Below are positions 9,616 to 19,975 of a stretch of DNA of 64,000 nt, one piece after another. The DNA lies in contig OMVJ01000007.1 of the NCBI GenBank assembly GCA_900314495.1, positions 1 through 64,000 of the forward strand, given 5' to 3'. The position numbers were made by a program, and so were the translations under genes. The stretch comes from an uncultured Olsenella sp. (lineage in GTDB: Bacteria > Actinomycetota > Coriobacteriia > Coriobacteriales > Atopobiaceae). How positions within the stretch are numbered: position 1 is the first letter of the stretch; every line of letters begins with the position of its first letter. The notes below the pieces were generated by a model. The model searched no databases, was not told the DNA's origin, and saw only the letters and a list, made by a program, of their open reading frames with translations.

Positions 9616-10872
9616 GTGCTGAAGAAGCTCAGACACAAGATCATCCTCGTCATCATGCTCCTGGTTGGGGTCATGCTGGCGGGGGTGCTGGGAGGCTCCG
9701 TCATCTCCGCCCGGCAGGCGCAGGAGGGCATACTCGGCGAGTCCCTGGACAAGAGCCTGGAGGGCAACATATACCGGGTCCCCAACATAGTGGACGCCGG
9801 CGGCGGGGTCAGGGACGGCGGCAGCCACGCCAGCCTGTTGGTGCTCTCCGTAGACATAGACGACGAGGGCGGAATCCTCACCAGCAACAACAGCATGGTC
9901 ACCATAGACGCCGACGTCCTGAACGACATCGTCACCACGGTCCTGAGCTCCCAGGAGGACTCCGGCACCATCCCCGACTACCACGTCACGTGGAAGAGGA
10001 GGCTCAAGACCAGCGGCGCCTGGCGCCTGGCCATCGCCGACACGTCCGGCCTGGACACCGCCTTCGAGAAGCTGGTCATCCAGAACTCCGTCATCTTCAC
10101 CATTGCCATGGTCACCCTCTTCGTTCTTGCCTGGTTCCTCTCCGCCTGGCTCATCAGGCCAGTCCAGCAGGCGTGGACCCAGCAGCGCCGGTTCGTGGCG
10201 GACGCCTCGCACGAGCTCAAGACCCCGCTGGCGGTCATACTGGCCAACACGCAGATCCTGGCCAGGGACGAGTCCATACCCCAGGACAGCCGCCGCTGGG
10301 TGCAGAGCACGGACGACGAGGCGCGCCACATGAAGGCGCTGGTGGAGGAGCTGCTGGAGCTTGCCCGCACGGACGAGAGCCAGACGGAGGAGGGTGCCAA
10401 CGTGCTGCACCGCGAGGACGTGGACTTCTCGGAGCTCGTGGAGGACGCCGCCCTGGAGTTTGACGCCATTGCCTTCGAGAAGGGCTCGGAGATAAAGGCG
10501 GAAATCGCTCCCGGCATCCACGTGCAGGGGGACAGGGAGTGGCTGGCCCGCCTGGCCAAGATCTTCATAGACAACGCCTGCAAGTACACCCAGGTGGGGC
10601 AGGCCGTCACCGTGCGGCTGTGGAGGGACGGCAAGACCTGCAAGCTCTCCGTCAACAACAGGGGCAACGTCATAGCCCCAGAGGACCTGGAGCACATCTT
10701 CGACCGCTTCTACCGCACCGACAAGGCCAGGAGCCGCCAGGGCGGGACCGGCGGGTTCGGCTTGGGCCTTGCCATTGCGCAGGGCATTGCCAAGTCGCAC
10801 AAGGGCGACATTGCCGCAACCAGCACGGAGGCGGAGGGAACCACCTTCACGGCCACGCTGCCGCTGGCCTGA
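9616..10872 (+). CDS. Sensor histidine kinase
   Basis: 418-aa membrane kinase paired with the preceding regulator. Two membrane segments (about 9-31 and 156-178) flank an extracytoplasmic sensor region of about 120 residues. There is little or no HAMP: the H-box (FVADASHELKTP, phospho-acceptor His199) follows within 20 residues of TM2. The ATPase domain has N-box IFIDNACKYT (Asn320), G1, F-box DRFYRTDKAR and G2 GGFGLGLAI. I place the start at GTG 9616, with AAGGAG 7 nt upstream. The stimulus is unknown; the sensor region matches no family I recognise. Confidence 0.93.
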   Translation: MLKKLRHKIILVIMLLVGVMLAGVLGGSVISARQAQEGILGESLDKSLEGNIYRVPNIVDAGGGVRDGGSHASLLVLSVDIDDEGGILTSNNSMVTIDADVLNDIVTTVLSSQEDSGTIPDYHVTWKRRLKTSGAWRLAIADTSGLDTAFEKLVIQNSVIFTIAMVTLFVLAWFLSAWLIRPVQQAWTQQRRFVADASHELKTPLAVILANTQILARDESIPQDSRRWVQSTDDEARHMKALVEELLELARTDESQTEEGANVLHREDVDFSELVEDAALEFDAIAFEKGSEIKAEIAPGIHVQGDREWLARLAKIFIDNACKYTQVGQAVTVRLWRDGKTCKLSVNNRGNVIAPEDLEHIFDRFYRTDKARSRQGGTGGFGLGLAIAQGIAKSHKGDIAATSTEAEGTTFTATLPLA

Positions 10873-10896
10873 CGGCCAGGCCCCGTGGCCTATAAT
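10869..10896 (+). promoter_or_regulatory. dinB: dinB promoter giving a probable leaderless mRNA
   Basis: CTGACG (10869-10874), a 16-bp spacer and a consensus TATAAT (10891-10896) sit over the end of the kinase gene. Transcription would start about 7 nt downstream, at or next to the A of the dinB ATG (10903). There is no Shine-Dalgarno sequence. A dyad TGGCC/GGCCA (10865-10878) overlaps the -35. No LexA-type GAACN4GTTC box is seen. Confidence 0.7.
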
Positions 10897-10902
10897 CACC
10901 CC

Positions 10903-12231
10903 ATGGAACAGACGGACCAGACAGACGACGCCGGCCTCGACGGCACCTTCCCCCGCTGGGAGGGCCCCGCCATAGGCCTTCTTGACCTCGACGCCTTCTT
11001 CGCCTCCGTGGAGGTGCTGGACCACCCGGAGTGGCGCGGCAAGCCCGTCATAGTGGGCGGCTCCGCGGACAAGCGCGGCGTGGTCTCCACCGCCTCGTAC
11101 GAGGCCCGGAAGTACGGCGTGCACTCCGCCATGCCCTCCTACCAGGCAAGGAGGCTCTGCCCCAACGCCATATGGACGCAGGGTCACTACGCGCGCTACC
11201 GCCAGGTCTCAGACCAGGTGATGGCAATCATCGACGACGAGACGCCCCTGGTGGAGCAGGTCTCCATCGACGAGGCCTTCTTCGACGTCACGCCCGGCCG
11301 CTACTCGCACGAGAGCCCCGTGCAGATATGCCGCCGCATGCAGCGGCGGGTGGAGGACCTTGGCGTGACCTGCTCCATAGGGCTCGGCGTCAACAAGACC
11401 GTCGCAAAGATCGCCTCGGAGCGCCAGAAGCCGCGTGGGCTCACCGTGGTCCTGCCCGGCATGGAGGCTTCCTTCCTTGCTCCCCTGCCCGTGCGCGCCA
11501 TGAGCGGCATTGGCCAGGCGACGGAGCGCAGGCTGGCCGACATGCGGATTCGCACCCTAGGTGACCTGGCACGCGCCGACGTGAAGCAGATGCGGCGGGT
11601 CTTCGGCGTCCACGGCCCGGCCATGGTGACGCGCGCAGCCGGCCTGGAGCGCAGCCGCGTGCGCCCGGCGGCGGAGCCCGAGGAGCCCAAGTCCGTCTCC
11701 AACGAGAGAACCTTCGAGCGCGACCTGACGCAGCGGGACGAGATCCTTGCCGCCATAGACCACATTGCCGAGATGTGCGGCACCCGCCTGCGCAGGAAGG
11801 GGCTCCGGGGCTACCAGGTGACGCTAAAGCTCAAGTTCGACGCCACGCACGCCCGCACCGCCCAGCGGCAGCTGGACGAGCGCACCGACGACGAGCACGT
11901 GTTCGGCCGCGTTGCACGCGACCTGCTTGACACCCTTTGGAAGCCAGGCACGCCCGTGCGGCTGGTGGGCGTGGGGGTGAGCGGCTTCGGTGCGCGGCCG
12001 GAGCGCCAGCAGGCGCTCTTCAGCCTGGACGACGGCCCCACGCAGAACGGCGGCAGCTCAGGTGCGCCCGCCACCAAGCCGCTTGCAGGACAGCGCGACA
12101 TGCGCGAGCTCTCCAAGGCCAAGGACATGGTCCGCCAGAGGTTCGGCAACGACGCCATCTCCTACGGGCGCGACCTCAGGTTCAGGGACCGCACGTCAGA
12201 CACTGCGCCCATGAACAAGCCGGACTTCTAG
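10903..12231 (+). CDS. dinB: DNA polymerase IV (Y family)
   Basis: 442-aa translesion polymerase. The palm motifs are LLDLDAFFASVE (catalytic Asp28) and SIDEAFFDV (Asp123/Glu124). A helix-hairpin-helix region (MSGIGQATERRLADM) and a little-finger domain follow. QQALF near residue 368 fits a beta-clamp binding motif, and the KAKDMVRQRFGNDAI tail is typical of the family. The first ATG (10903) is preferred because TATAAT lies 6 nt upstream. The gene ends tail to tail with rsfS, sharing a CTAG. Confidence 0.95.
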   Translation: MEQTDQTDDAGLDGTFPRWEGPAIGLLDLDAFFASVEVLDHPEWRGKPVIVGGSADKRGVVSTASYEARKYGVHSAMPSYQARRLCPNAIWTQGHYARYRQVSDQVMAIIDDETPLVEQVSIDEAFFDVTPGRYSHESPVQICRRMQRRVEDLGVTCSIGLGVNKTVAKIASERQKPRGLTVVLPGMEASFLAPLPVRAMSGIGQATERRLADMRIRTLGDLARADVKQMRRVFGVHGPAMVTRAAGLERSRVRPAAEPEEPKSVSNERTFERDLTQRDEILAAIDHIAEMCGTRLRRKGLRGYQVTLKLKFDATHARTAQRQLDERTDDEHVFGRVARDLLDTLWKPGTPVRLVGVGVSGFGARPERQQALFSLDDGPTQNGGSSGAPATKPLAGQRDMRELSKAKDMVRQRFGNDAISYGRDLRFRDRTSDTAPMNKPDF

Positions 12232-12620
12232 AGGTCCTGCTCCAGGCGGTCCTCCTCCGCGGCGCCCTCCAGCGCCAGCTTCACGTGCGGCGCCTCCCCC
12301 CACAGCTTCTCCAGGCGGTAGAAGTCGCGCGTCTCGGGCTGGAACACGTGCACGACCAGCGAGCCGTAGTCAAGCAGCACCCACTTGGAACCCGCGCGGC
12401 CCTCCACGGAGAAGGGCTTGATGCCGGTGTTCTTCTTGACCTTCTCCACCACGTCCTCCACGACGGCATCCATGAGATGCGCGTTCGCCGCCGTGCAGAT
12501 GAGGAAGTAGTCGCAGACGTCCGACTGCCCGCTCAGGTCGAGGAGCATGATGTCCGTGGCCTTCTTGTCATCCGCCGCGGTCGCGGCGACCTTTGCCATC
12601 TCGAGCGGTGTAACTGCCAT
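12228..12620 (-). CDS. rsfS: Ribosomal silencing factor RsfS
   Basis: 130-aa factor that binds L14 and blocks subunit joining in slow growth. Recognised by DIMLLDLSGQSDVCDYFLICTA, VEGRAGSKWVLLDYGSLVVHVF and the terminal FYRLEKLWGEAP. It is the last gene of the group obgE-proB-nadD-yqeK-rsfS. Its stop overlaps the convergent dinB stop. Confidence 0.96.
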   Translation of the reverse strand: MAVTPLEMAKVAATAADDKKATDIMLLDLSGQSDVCDYFLICTAANAHLMDAVVEDVVEKVKKNTGIKPFSVEGRAGSKWVLLDYGSLVVHVFQPETRDFYRLEKLWGEAPHVKLALEGAAEEDRLEQDL

Positions 12621-12659
12621 GTGGTTTCTCCCTTTCCAGGCGCATGCGCGCCGTTCCGT

Positions 12660-13322
12660 CTACCTGCGCGCCCCGTTGCGCGCGGCAGCCAAGTCATTGT
12701 AAACGCTCAGGGTGCCCGGCCACAGGTACCGGCCCGTCTGTATCACGTACACCATGCCGCCCCAGAAGGACTCCCAGTACACGTCGTCCAGGGGCTCCCT
12801 ACCCACCAGGGAGCGGGTTCGCTCTATGCCCTCCGACGCCTTTCGCAGGGGCTCTATGCCGTCCGCCACGAAGACGACCTCGTCCAGCGGGGTCATGTCG
12901 GAGGCGCCCGTGGTGTGGCGGTCTATTGCCTGGAAGACGGCCGGGTCCAGCTCCGGGTAGAGGTCGGCCAGCTCTAGGGCGGCCACCTTGCCGTGCAGGA
13001 GCGGCTCCACCAGGTGCAGGTCAACGCCCATGTCTATGCCCAGGCTCTGGGCGCGCCGAATGAGCTCCTCGTGCGGGACCACCTTGTCCCAGTCGTGCAG
13101 GATGCCCGCGCAGCGCGCCAGGAAGGGGTCGACCCCATACAGGAGGGCCATGTGCTCGGCCGTCCGCGCGACGGAGAGGGAATGCGCCAGCCGCTTGGGC
13201 TTGGGCGCAAGCTGCGCCCGCGCGTCGGCCTCCAGGCGCTCTATCTCGTCCAGCTGGTCCTGGTCGTACTCCGGGTCGTCGCTCTCGCTGGGCATCCACA
13301 TGTCCGCGCCGCTGTGTGACAT
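12660..13322 (-). CDS. yqeK: YqeK-family HD hydrolase (probable diadenosine tetraphosphatase)
   Basis: 220-aa HD-domain protein. Metal ligands are in RLAHSLSVARTAEHMA and GILHDWDK, followed by HGKVAALEL, RHTTGASDMTPLDEVVFVADGIEP. YqeK enzymes hydrolyse Ap4A symmetrically. An acidic N-terminal extension of about 45 residues precedes the HD core. ATG 13322 lies 10 nt after the nadD stop. The nadD-yqeK-rsfS order is widely conserved in Gram-positives. Confidence 0.92.
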   Translation of the reverse strand: MSHSGADMWMPSESDDPEYDQDQLDEIERLEADARAQLAPKPKRLAHSLSVARTAEHMALLYGVDPFLARCAGILHDWDKVVPHEELIRRAQSLGIDMGVDLHLVEPLLHGKVAALELADLYPELDPAVFQAIDRHTTGASDMTPLDEVVFVADGIEPLRKASEGIERTRSLVGREPLDDVYWESFWGGMVYVIQTGRYLWPGTLSVYNDLAAARNGARR

Positions 13323-13332
13323 TGCCTGACCT

Positions 13333-14097
13333 CTATTCCTTCGAACCGAACCACGGTTTTCCCAACGCGCCGTAGGGCCCGCGCTTGGCGCCGTACAGCC
13401 TGTGCTTGTGAATGTAGCCGCCCACCTCGTCCGGCGTGAGGTACCTGACGCTCTGCCCCAGCCGCACGCGTTCCCGCAGGTAGCTGGACGAGATTGCCAG
13501 CGCCGGCACCTCCAGGTAGGTGACGTCGAAGTCCATGCCTGACTCCCGGATGGCCTCCTCCGCGTGCCCAAGGTCGTAGCCCGGCCGCGTGGCGCCCACC
13601 AGCTTGGCCAGGGAGCCTATGCGCCCCGCGTCGTGCCAGCGGACTATGTCCGCAATGGCGTCGGCGCCGGTTATGAAGTAGAGCTCCACGTTGGTGGGGT
13701 AGATCTCCCTCAGCAGGCTGAGGGTGTCCGCCGTGTACGTGATGCCCGTGCGGTCCACCTCGAAGCGACTGGCAAGGAAGTGCGGGTTGTCGGACGTGGC
13801 CAAGAGGGTCATGGCGTAGCGGTCCTCCCCCGCCACCACGTCGCGGTCCTGCTTGAAGGCGGGGTTTCCCGCCGGCATGAACACCACCACGTCCAGGCTC
13901 AGGTCGTCGAAGGCCTGCTCCGCCGTGACCAGGTGGCCGTAGTGTATGGGGTCGAAGGTGCCGCCCATGATGCCCATCCTGTACGTGCGGTTTGGGTCCT
14001 GGCCCAGCAGGGGAAGGTCCCCCCGGTCTATGACGCTCTGTGCGACGCGCTCAATCTCATCGGGGTCGTACCGCATGTGCCAACTGCGCCCTTCCAC
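13333..14097 (-). CDS. nadD: Nicotinate-nucleotide adenylyltransferase
   Basis: Makes deamido-NAD from NaMN and ATP. GIMGGTFDPIHYGHL carries the HxGH nucleotidyl-transfer motif, and ISSSYLRERV is the second ATP motif. The 254-aa reading starts at GTG 14097; an ATG at 14076 (MRYDPDE) is an alternative, and neither has an ideal ribosome site. Either way, about 35-42 residues precede the usual family start. The internal ATG at 13977 lacks a ribosome site, so the extension is probably real. Confidence 0.93.
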   Translation of the reverse strand: MEGRSWHMRYDPDEIERVAQSVIDRGDLPLLGQDPNRTYRMGIMGGTFDPIHYGHLVTAEQAFDDLSLDVVVFMPAGNPAFKQDRDVVAGEDRYAMTLLATSDNPHFLASRFEVDRTGITYTADTLSLLREIYPTNVELYFITGADAIADIVRWHDAGRIGSLAKLVGATRPGYDLGHAEEAIRESGMDFDVTYLEVPALAISSSYLRERVRLGQSVRYLTPDEVGGYIHKHRLYGAKRGPYGALGKPWFGSKE

Positions 14098-14131
14098 GTT
14101 GCCCTATTGAATCCAGCCTACCAGAAGCCCG

Positions 14132-15259
14132 CTAGAAGACCAGCATCTCGTCCCTGTGCACGGCCGGCTGACCCGCCTTCTCGGGCATGAAGCGGGCGAT
14201 TACCTCGCTCTTCAGGCCCCGGATGCGCGTCATGTCGTCAGACGAGAAGCGCGCGACGCCGCGGGCAAGCACCACGCCGTTGAGGTCCACCACGTTGACG
14301 ACGTCTCCCTCGGCGTAGCTGCCGGTGGTGGAGACCACGCCCACGGGCAGCACGGAGGCCCCCTCGCGCGCGATGGCCCGCTTGGCGCCGTCGTCCACCA
14401 CCAGCGTGCCGCGAGGAACCTCCGCCAGGCCAATCCAGAGCTTCCGGCCGCTCTCCCTGGAAGAGCCAGCCGGCGCCTCGAACCGCGTGCCAATCTGCCT
14501 GCCGTGGGCGACGTCCACAATCACCTCGTCCGCCCTGCCCTCGCAGATGACCGTGGGGATGCCGCAGGCCAGCATGGCGCGGGCGGCGCGGACCTTGCTG
14601 GACATGCCGCCGGTTCCCATGGACGTCCCGGCACCGCCCGCCATCGCGGCCACCCGGGAGTCTATGTGGTCCACGTGGCGGACGAGCTTGGCGGTGGGCA
14701 CCTCCTGTGGGTTGGCGTCGTACAGGCCCTCCACGTCAGAGAGGATCACGTACAGTTCCGCCCCCACCAGTGCGGACACGATGGCGCCCAGCATGTCGTT
14801 GTCGCCGAAGGCGAACTCCGCGACGCTGATGGTGTCGTTCTCGTTCACGACGGGAATGGCACCAAGGTCCAGCAGGCGGAAGAGGGTGTTGCGCGCGTTG
14901 AGGTAGCACTCCCTGTCCACGAAGTCGCGCCGCGTGAGCAGCACCTGCCCGCAGGGCACCCCCAGCGCGGCAAGCTCGTGCGCATACACCTCCATCAGGG
15001 CAACCTGGCCGGTGGCGGCGCAGGCCTGGAGGCTCGGCATGTCTGTGGGGCGGCGGGTGAAGCCCAGCCGCTCCCTGCCCGCCGCCACGGCGCCCGAGGA
15101 GACGAAGACGATGTGATACCCCTCCCCCAGGAGCTGCGCGAACTGGCGGGCGAGCGACGTAACGAACTCCCTGTCCACGCCGCCCTCAGCGTCCACCAGC
15201 GTGGAGGAGCCGATCTTTACTACGATGAGCTTGTCCAGCTGCTCCGGCACAGAAGGCAT
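14132..15259 (-). CDS. proB: Glutamate 5-kinase
   Basis: 375-aa first enzyme of proline synthesis. The amino-acid kinase domain reads VVKIGSSTLVD, VSSGAVAAGRERL, PVVNENDTIS and GTGGMSSKVRAA. A C-terminal PUA domain (about 285-365) is present. It starts 3 nt after obgE on the same strand. proA (gamma-glutamyl phosphate reductase), its usual partner, is not adjacent or elsewhere in the window. Confidence 0.96.
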   Translation of the reverse strand: MPSVPEQLDKLIVVKIGSSTLVDAEGGVDREFVTSLARQFAQLLGEGYHIVFVSSGAVAAGRERLGFTRRPTDMPSLQACAATGQVALMEVYAHELAALGVPCGQVLLTRRDFVDRECYLNARNTLFRLLDLGAIPVVNENDTISVAEFAFGDNDMLGAIVSALVGAELYVILSDVEGLYDANPQEVPTAKLVRHVDHIDSRVAAMAGGAGTSMGTGGMSSKVRAARAMLACGIPTVICEGRADEVIVDVAHGRQIGTRFEAPAGSSRESGRKLWIGLAEVPRGTLVVDDGAKRAIAREGASVLPVGVVSTTGSYAEGDVVNVVDLNGVVLARGVARFSSDDMTRIRGLKSEVIARFMPEKAGQPAVHRDEMLVF

Positions 15260-15262
15260 GCG

Positions 15263-16723
<1,461 letters not shown>

Positions 16724-16731
16724 TTACCCCG

Positions 16732-17478
16732 CTAGAAGGCAACGCCCATCGCGATGACGCCCACGCACAGGACAAACATTGCAACGTCCCGTCCCTTGAA
16801 GGGGTAGGTGCGGTAGCTGGACTCCCGCGTGCGCAGGTAGAAGCCCCGCTCCTCTGCCGCCAGGGCGGTGTCGTCCGCCTTGCTCACGGACGAGATGAGC
16901 AGCGGCGCCGCCATGGGCAGCATGAGCTTGAGGCGCGTGAAGGGATTCTTGGAGTCGTACTCCACGCCGCGGGCGGTCTGTGCCTCCATGATCTCTCCCA
17001 TGGAACGCGAGAAGATGGGCACGAAGCGAAGGGCCGTGGTTATGGTGAAGGCATAGCGGTACGGGATGTGCAGCACGCTCACGCAGGCGTTGGCCAGGTC
17101 CGTGAGGGGCGTGAGCGTCAGCATGAGCATGAGCGGCATGGCAAAGGTCAGCAGGCGCAGGGCCACGTGGGCGCCAGTGTCTATGCCCCGGTCCGTGACG
17201 AAGGCGACCACCGGCGTGCCGTCGCGCACGATAATCACCTGCAGCACGAACATGAACAGGGCCAGGACCGTGAAGGCCCCCAGCATGGAGAAGGTCTTCC
17301 TCCCTATGCCCGCGTACACGCCCACCGCGCACACCAGCGCCAGAAGGCCGACCAGCATGACGTAGCCGTTGGCGAAGAAGGTCGCCATGCAGACGCTGAT
17401 GGCGAAGGCGACCTTGGTGATGGGGTTCAGCCTGTGGAAGAGGGAGTCTCCCGGCGCGTAGTCGATGATGCTAGCCAC
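16732..17478 (-). CDS. ecfT: ECF transporter transmembrane subunit EcfT
   Basis: 248-aa scaffold subunit that couples ATP hydrolysis to S-component toppling. Four to five membrane segments come first. The two cytoplasmic coupling helices carry the EcfT Ala-Arg-Gly type motifs, seen as AQTARGVE and AAEERGF. It overlaps the fused S-A-A gene by 8 nt, so it is translationally coupled. The protein contains no tryptophan. As the third gene behind the trp leader it should be expressed with the tryptophan S component. Confidence 0.94.
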   Translation of the reverse strand: MASIIDYAPGDSLFHRLNPITKVAFAISVCMATFFANGYVMLVGLLALVCAVGVYAGIGRKTFSMLGAFTVLALFMFVLQVIIVRDGTPVVAFVTDRGIDTGAHVALRLLTFAMPLMLMLTLTPLTDLANACVSVLHIPYRYAFTITTALRFVPIFSRSMGEIMEAQTARGVEYDSKNPFTRLKLMLPMAAPLLISSVSKADDTALAAEERGFYLRTRESSYRTYPFKGRDVAMFVLCVGVIAMGVAF

Positions 17479-19909
17479 GATCTGCCAACCTTTCCGTTAC
17501 CTCTACAATGTCGTGCACCTCGGTGAGGCCCAGGTACGAGGGGGACACCCTCCGGCCCAGCTCCTCCGAGAGCTGCACCATCTGCGGCGCGGCCACGTAC
17601 GCCTGCGCCATCAGCTCCCCTTGGCGGAAGAGGTCCGAGGGCAGCCCGTCCGCCAGGATGCGGCCGTCGGCCATGACAATGAGGCGCGTGGCGAAGTCCG
17701 CCGCCACCTCCATGTCGTGGCAGACCATGACCACGGCGCAGCCGCGCTCTCGGGCGGCGTTCACGGCGTCCATGACCACCATGCACTCGCGGTAGTCAAG
17801 GCCGCTGGTCGGCTCGTCCAGAATCAGCACGCGGGGCTCCGTCACGATGACCGAGGCCAGAGCCACTATCTGGCGCTGCCCGCGCGAGAGCGCGAAGGGA
17901 GCCGCATCCTCCGGCAGGCCGAAGCGGGCAATGACCTCCCGGGCACGGCACTGGGCCTCCTCCGTCTGCACGCCCAGGAGCTCCAGCGAGAAGGCCACCT
18001 CCTCCAGCACCGTGTTCTTGCAGATCTGCCGGTCCGGGTTCTGGAACAGGGTGGAGACGTAGCGGGCGATCTCGCTGGTGCGGACCTGGGACGTGTCGCA
18101 GCCGGCGATGACCACCCTGCCGCTGGCGGGCTTGAGCAGGCCGTTCATGAGCTTGGTGGCCGTGGTCTTGCCAGCGCCGTTCTGGCCCACGATGCCAACC
18201 AGCTCCCCCGGGCGCGCCTGGAAGGTGAGGTCCGTCACGGACGCCTGGCCTGCGCCGTAGGAGAAGCCCACGTGGTCGAAGACCAGCACCGGCTCCTCTC
18301 CCCCTGCGGCCACGACGGGAGCGGTGGAGGCATACTCCACCGTCTTCCGGGCGTTGCCTCCCACGACGCGCCCGATGAGGGCCGCCGTCTCCGGAACGGT
18401 GACGCAGACCTCGTTCCTGGGGGTGAGCCCGTCCGCGAACAGCTTGTTGGAGACGCGCGTGGTGCGCGGGCAGTCCACGCCCAGCTTGCGCAGCTCGCCC
18501 GCGTGCGCCAGCACCTGCCGAGGGCTGCCGTCGAAGGCGATCCTGCCCTCGGAGACCACCAGCATGCGCTTGCAGAACTCCGTGAGGAGGGCCACCTTCT
18601 GCTCTATGACGACCACCGTGATGCCCTCGCGCTCGTTGAGGCGGCGCAGGGTCTCGAACACCGTGCGTGAGGAGGCGGGGTCCAAGGCGGCCGTGGGCTC
18701 GTCCAGCACCATCACGCTGGGATGCAGGGCCAGGATGGCCGCGATGGCCACCTTCTGCTTCTGCCCGCCGGACAGCGTGGCAATCTCCCTGTCGCGCAGG
18801 TCGGCGATGCCCACCGTGTTCAGGGCGTCGGAGACCACGCCTGGGATCTTATCGTGCGGGACGCCGAAGTTCTCCAGGCCGTACAGGAGCTCGTCCTCCA
18901 CGTTGGAGGCGACCATCTGGGCGTCTATGTCCTGCAGGACCGACCCCACCACCCGCGAGACGTCCGTGAGCGAGATGGTGCACGTGTCCCTGCCGTCCAC
19001 ATAGGCCGCACCGAAGAGGTCACCGGCATAGTGGTGCGGGATGGCACCCGCGAGCACCGCGGCCAGGGTCGTCTTGCCGGCACCGGAAGGGCCGATTACG
19101 CCCACGAACTCCCCGCGGCGGACCTCAAGCGAGACGTGGTCCAGGCCGCGGTGGCCCGACTCGTCGTACACGAACGAGACGTCGTCCAGCCTGATGACGG
19201 CATCCCCGCCGCCCGGCGCTGGGCCGGCAACGGGCGCCACCACGGGAGCGGGGCCCTCCTGCGGTGCCACGTCCCCACGCGCGGGCTCATCCGCGGCCTT
19301 GGCCGACGCCTGCCGCTGGCCCTGCTGCGCCTGGCCCTGCACCCTGGCGCGACTGAAGCGCGCAACCACGGCCTTGAGCGGCACGTAGAGGGCCTGCACC
19401 ACCACGGCGTTGGCGACGGCGGTGCCGAAGACCACCGGGAACATGACCACGATGTTCTGGATGGGCGCCCGCAGCACCACCAGCGTGGAGACGCTTGCGA
19501 AGATGAGGCCGGAGACGACCGTGGTCACGAAGGCAACCACCAGCGGCGCGACGCCGCGGGCGCGAGACCTCAGGAGCGCATGGGCCAGAAGGCCGCAGAC
19601 TATGGACGCCGGGAAGTCGCACAGGTACTCCAGAAGGGGCACCGAGGTCGTGATCTGGATGACGGTCGCTCCCAGCATGCCGATGACCAGCGCCTGGGGA
19701 ACGCCGGGCTCCAGCAGGAGTATGGCCAGGCACACCGACGAGAGCACGAACTCCGGTTGGATGCCCGTCACCGACAGCGCCTTGCCCACCGTGAGGTTGA
19801 GGATGAACCCCGCCGCGAGCAGGATTGCCACCAGGATGAGGGCCGAGACGTCCAGGCGCTGCCGCGTCTGCCGCCCCTGGCCTTCGTTCACACCGTTGCC
19901 ATGTGCCAT
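17471..19909 (-). CDS. Fused ECF protein: TrpP-like S domain plus two ABC ATPase domains
   Basis: 812 aa in three parts. Residues about 20-190 form a membrane domain that aligns along its length with the free S component encoded just upstream (LVAILLAAGFILNLTVG, QPEF, ITTSVP, VTTVVSGLIFA). An Ala/Gln/Pro linker (190-245) follows. ATPase 1 (about 248-480) has Walker A GPSGAGKTT near 273, LSGGQKQ and MVLDEPTAALD. ATPase 2 (about 550-770) has GQNGAGKTT near 575, a variant signature LSRGQRQ, LILDEPTSGLD and H-loop CHDME; ATPase 1 has Gln in place of the H-loop His (VVIEQK). ATG 19909 is chosen because GGAGG lies 8 nt upstream; a TTG 15 nt earlier is in frame. There is no tryptophan in the entire chain. 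The S domain may form a mixed pair with the free S protein or recognise a second substrate. Confidence 0.9.
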   Translation of the reverse strand: MAHGNGVNEGQGRQTRQRLDVSALILVAILLAAGFILNLTVGKALSVTGIQPEFVLSSVCLAILLLEPGVPQALVIGMLGATVIQITTSVPLLEYLCDFPASIVCGLLAHALLRSRARGVAPLVVAFVTTVVSGLIFASVSTLVVLRAPIQNIVVMFPVVFGTAVANAVVVQALYVPLKAVVARFSRARVQGQAQQGQRQASAKAADEPARGDVAPQEGPAPVVAPVAGPAPGGGDAVIRLDDVSFVYDESGHRGLDHVSLEVRRGEFVGVIGPSGAGKTTLAAVLAGAIPHHYAGDLFGAAYVDGRDTCTISLTDVSRVVGSVLQDIDAQMVASNVEDELLYGLENFGVPHDKIPGVVSDALNTVGIADLRDREIATLSGGQKQKVAIAAILALHPSVMVLDEPTAALDPASSRTVFETLRRLNEREGITVVVIEQKVALLTEFCKRMLVVSEGRIAFDGSPRQVLAHAGELRKLGVDCPRTTRVSNKLFADGLTPRNEVCVTVPETAALIGRVVGGNARKTVEYASTAPVVAAGGEEPVLVFDHVGFSYGAGQASVTDLTFQARPGELVGIVGQNGAGKTTATKLMNGLLKPASGRVVIAGCDTSQVRTSEIARYVSTLFQNPDRQICKNTVLEEVAFSLELLGVQTEEAQCRAREVIARFGLPEDAAPFALSRGQRQIVALASVIVTEPRVLILDEPTSGLDYRECMVVMDAVNAARERGCAVVMVCHDMEVAADFATRLIVMADGRILADGLPSDLFRQGELMAQAYVAAPQMVQLSEELGRRVSPSYLGLTEVHDIVEVTERLADRG

Positions 19910-19922
19910 GCCTTTGTCCTCC

Positions 19923-19949
19923 AAAAAGGGCCGGCCCTTGCGGCCGGCC
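19923..19949 (-). terminator. Intercistronic hairpin with T tract, possible partial terminator
   Basis: Self-complementary GGCCGGCC arms (19929-19936 and 19942-19949) around a 5-nt loop are followed on the minus strand by CTTTTT. The hairpin sits between the free S component and the fused S-A-A gene, directly before the latter's ribosome site. It may lower downstream expression so that free S component exceeds the ATPase/T module. Confidence 0.65.
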
Positions 19950-19975
19950 TCCCAACGAGCCGATGAACTACTTTA

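Noticed and set aside
10840-10902. LexA/SOS box controlling dinB
   Set aside because: No GAACN4GTTC-like or CGAACN4GTTCG-like sequence was found; the dyad present is TGGCC/GGCCA.
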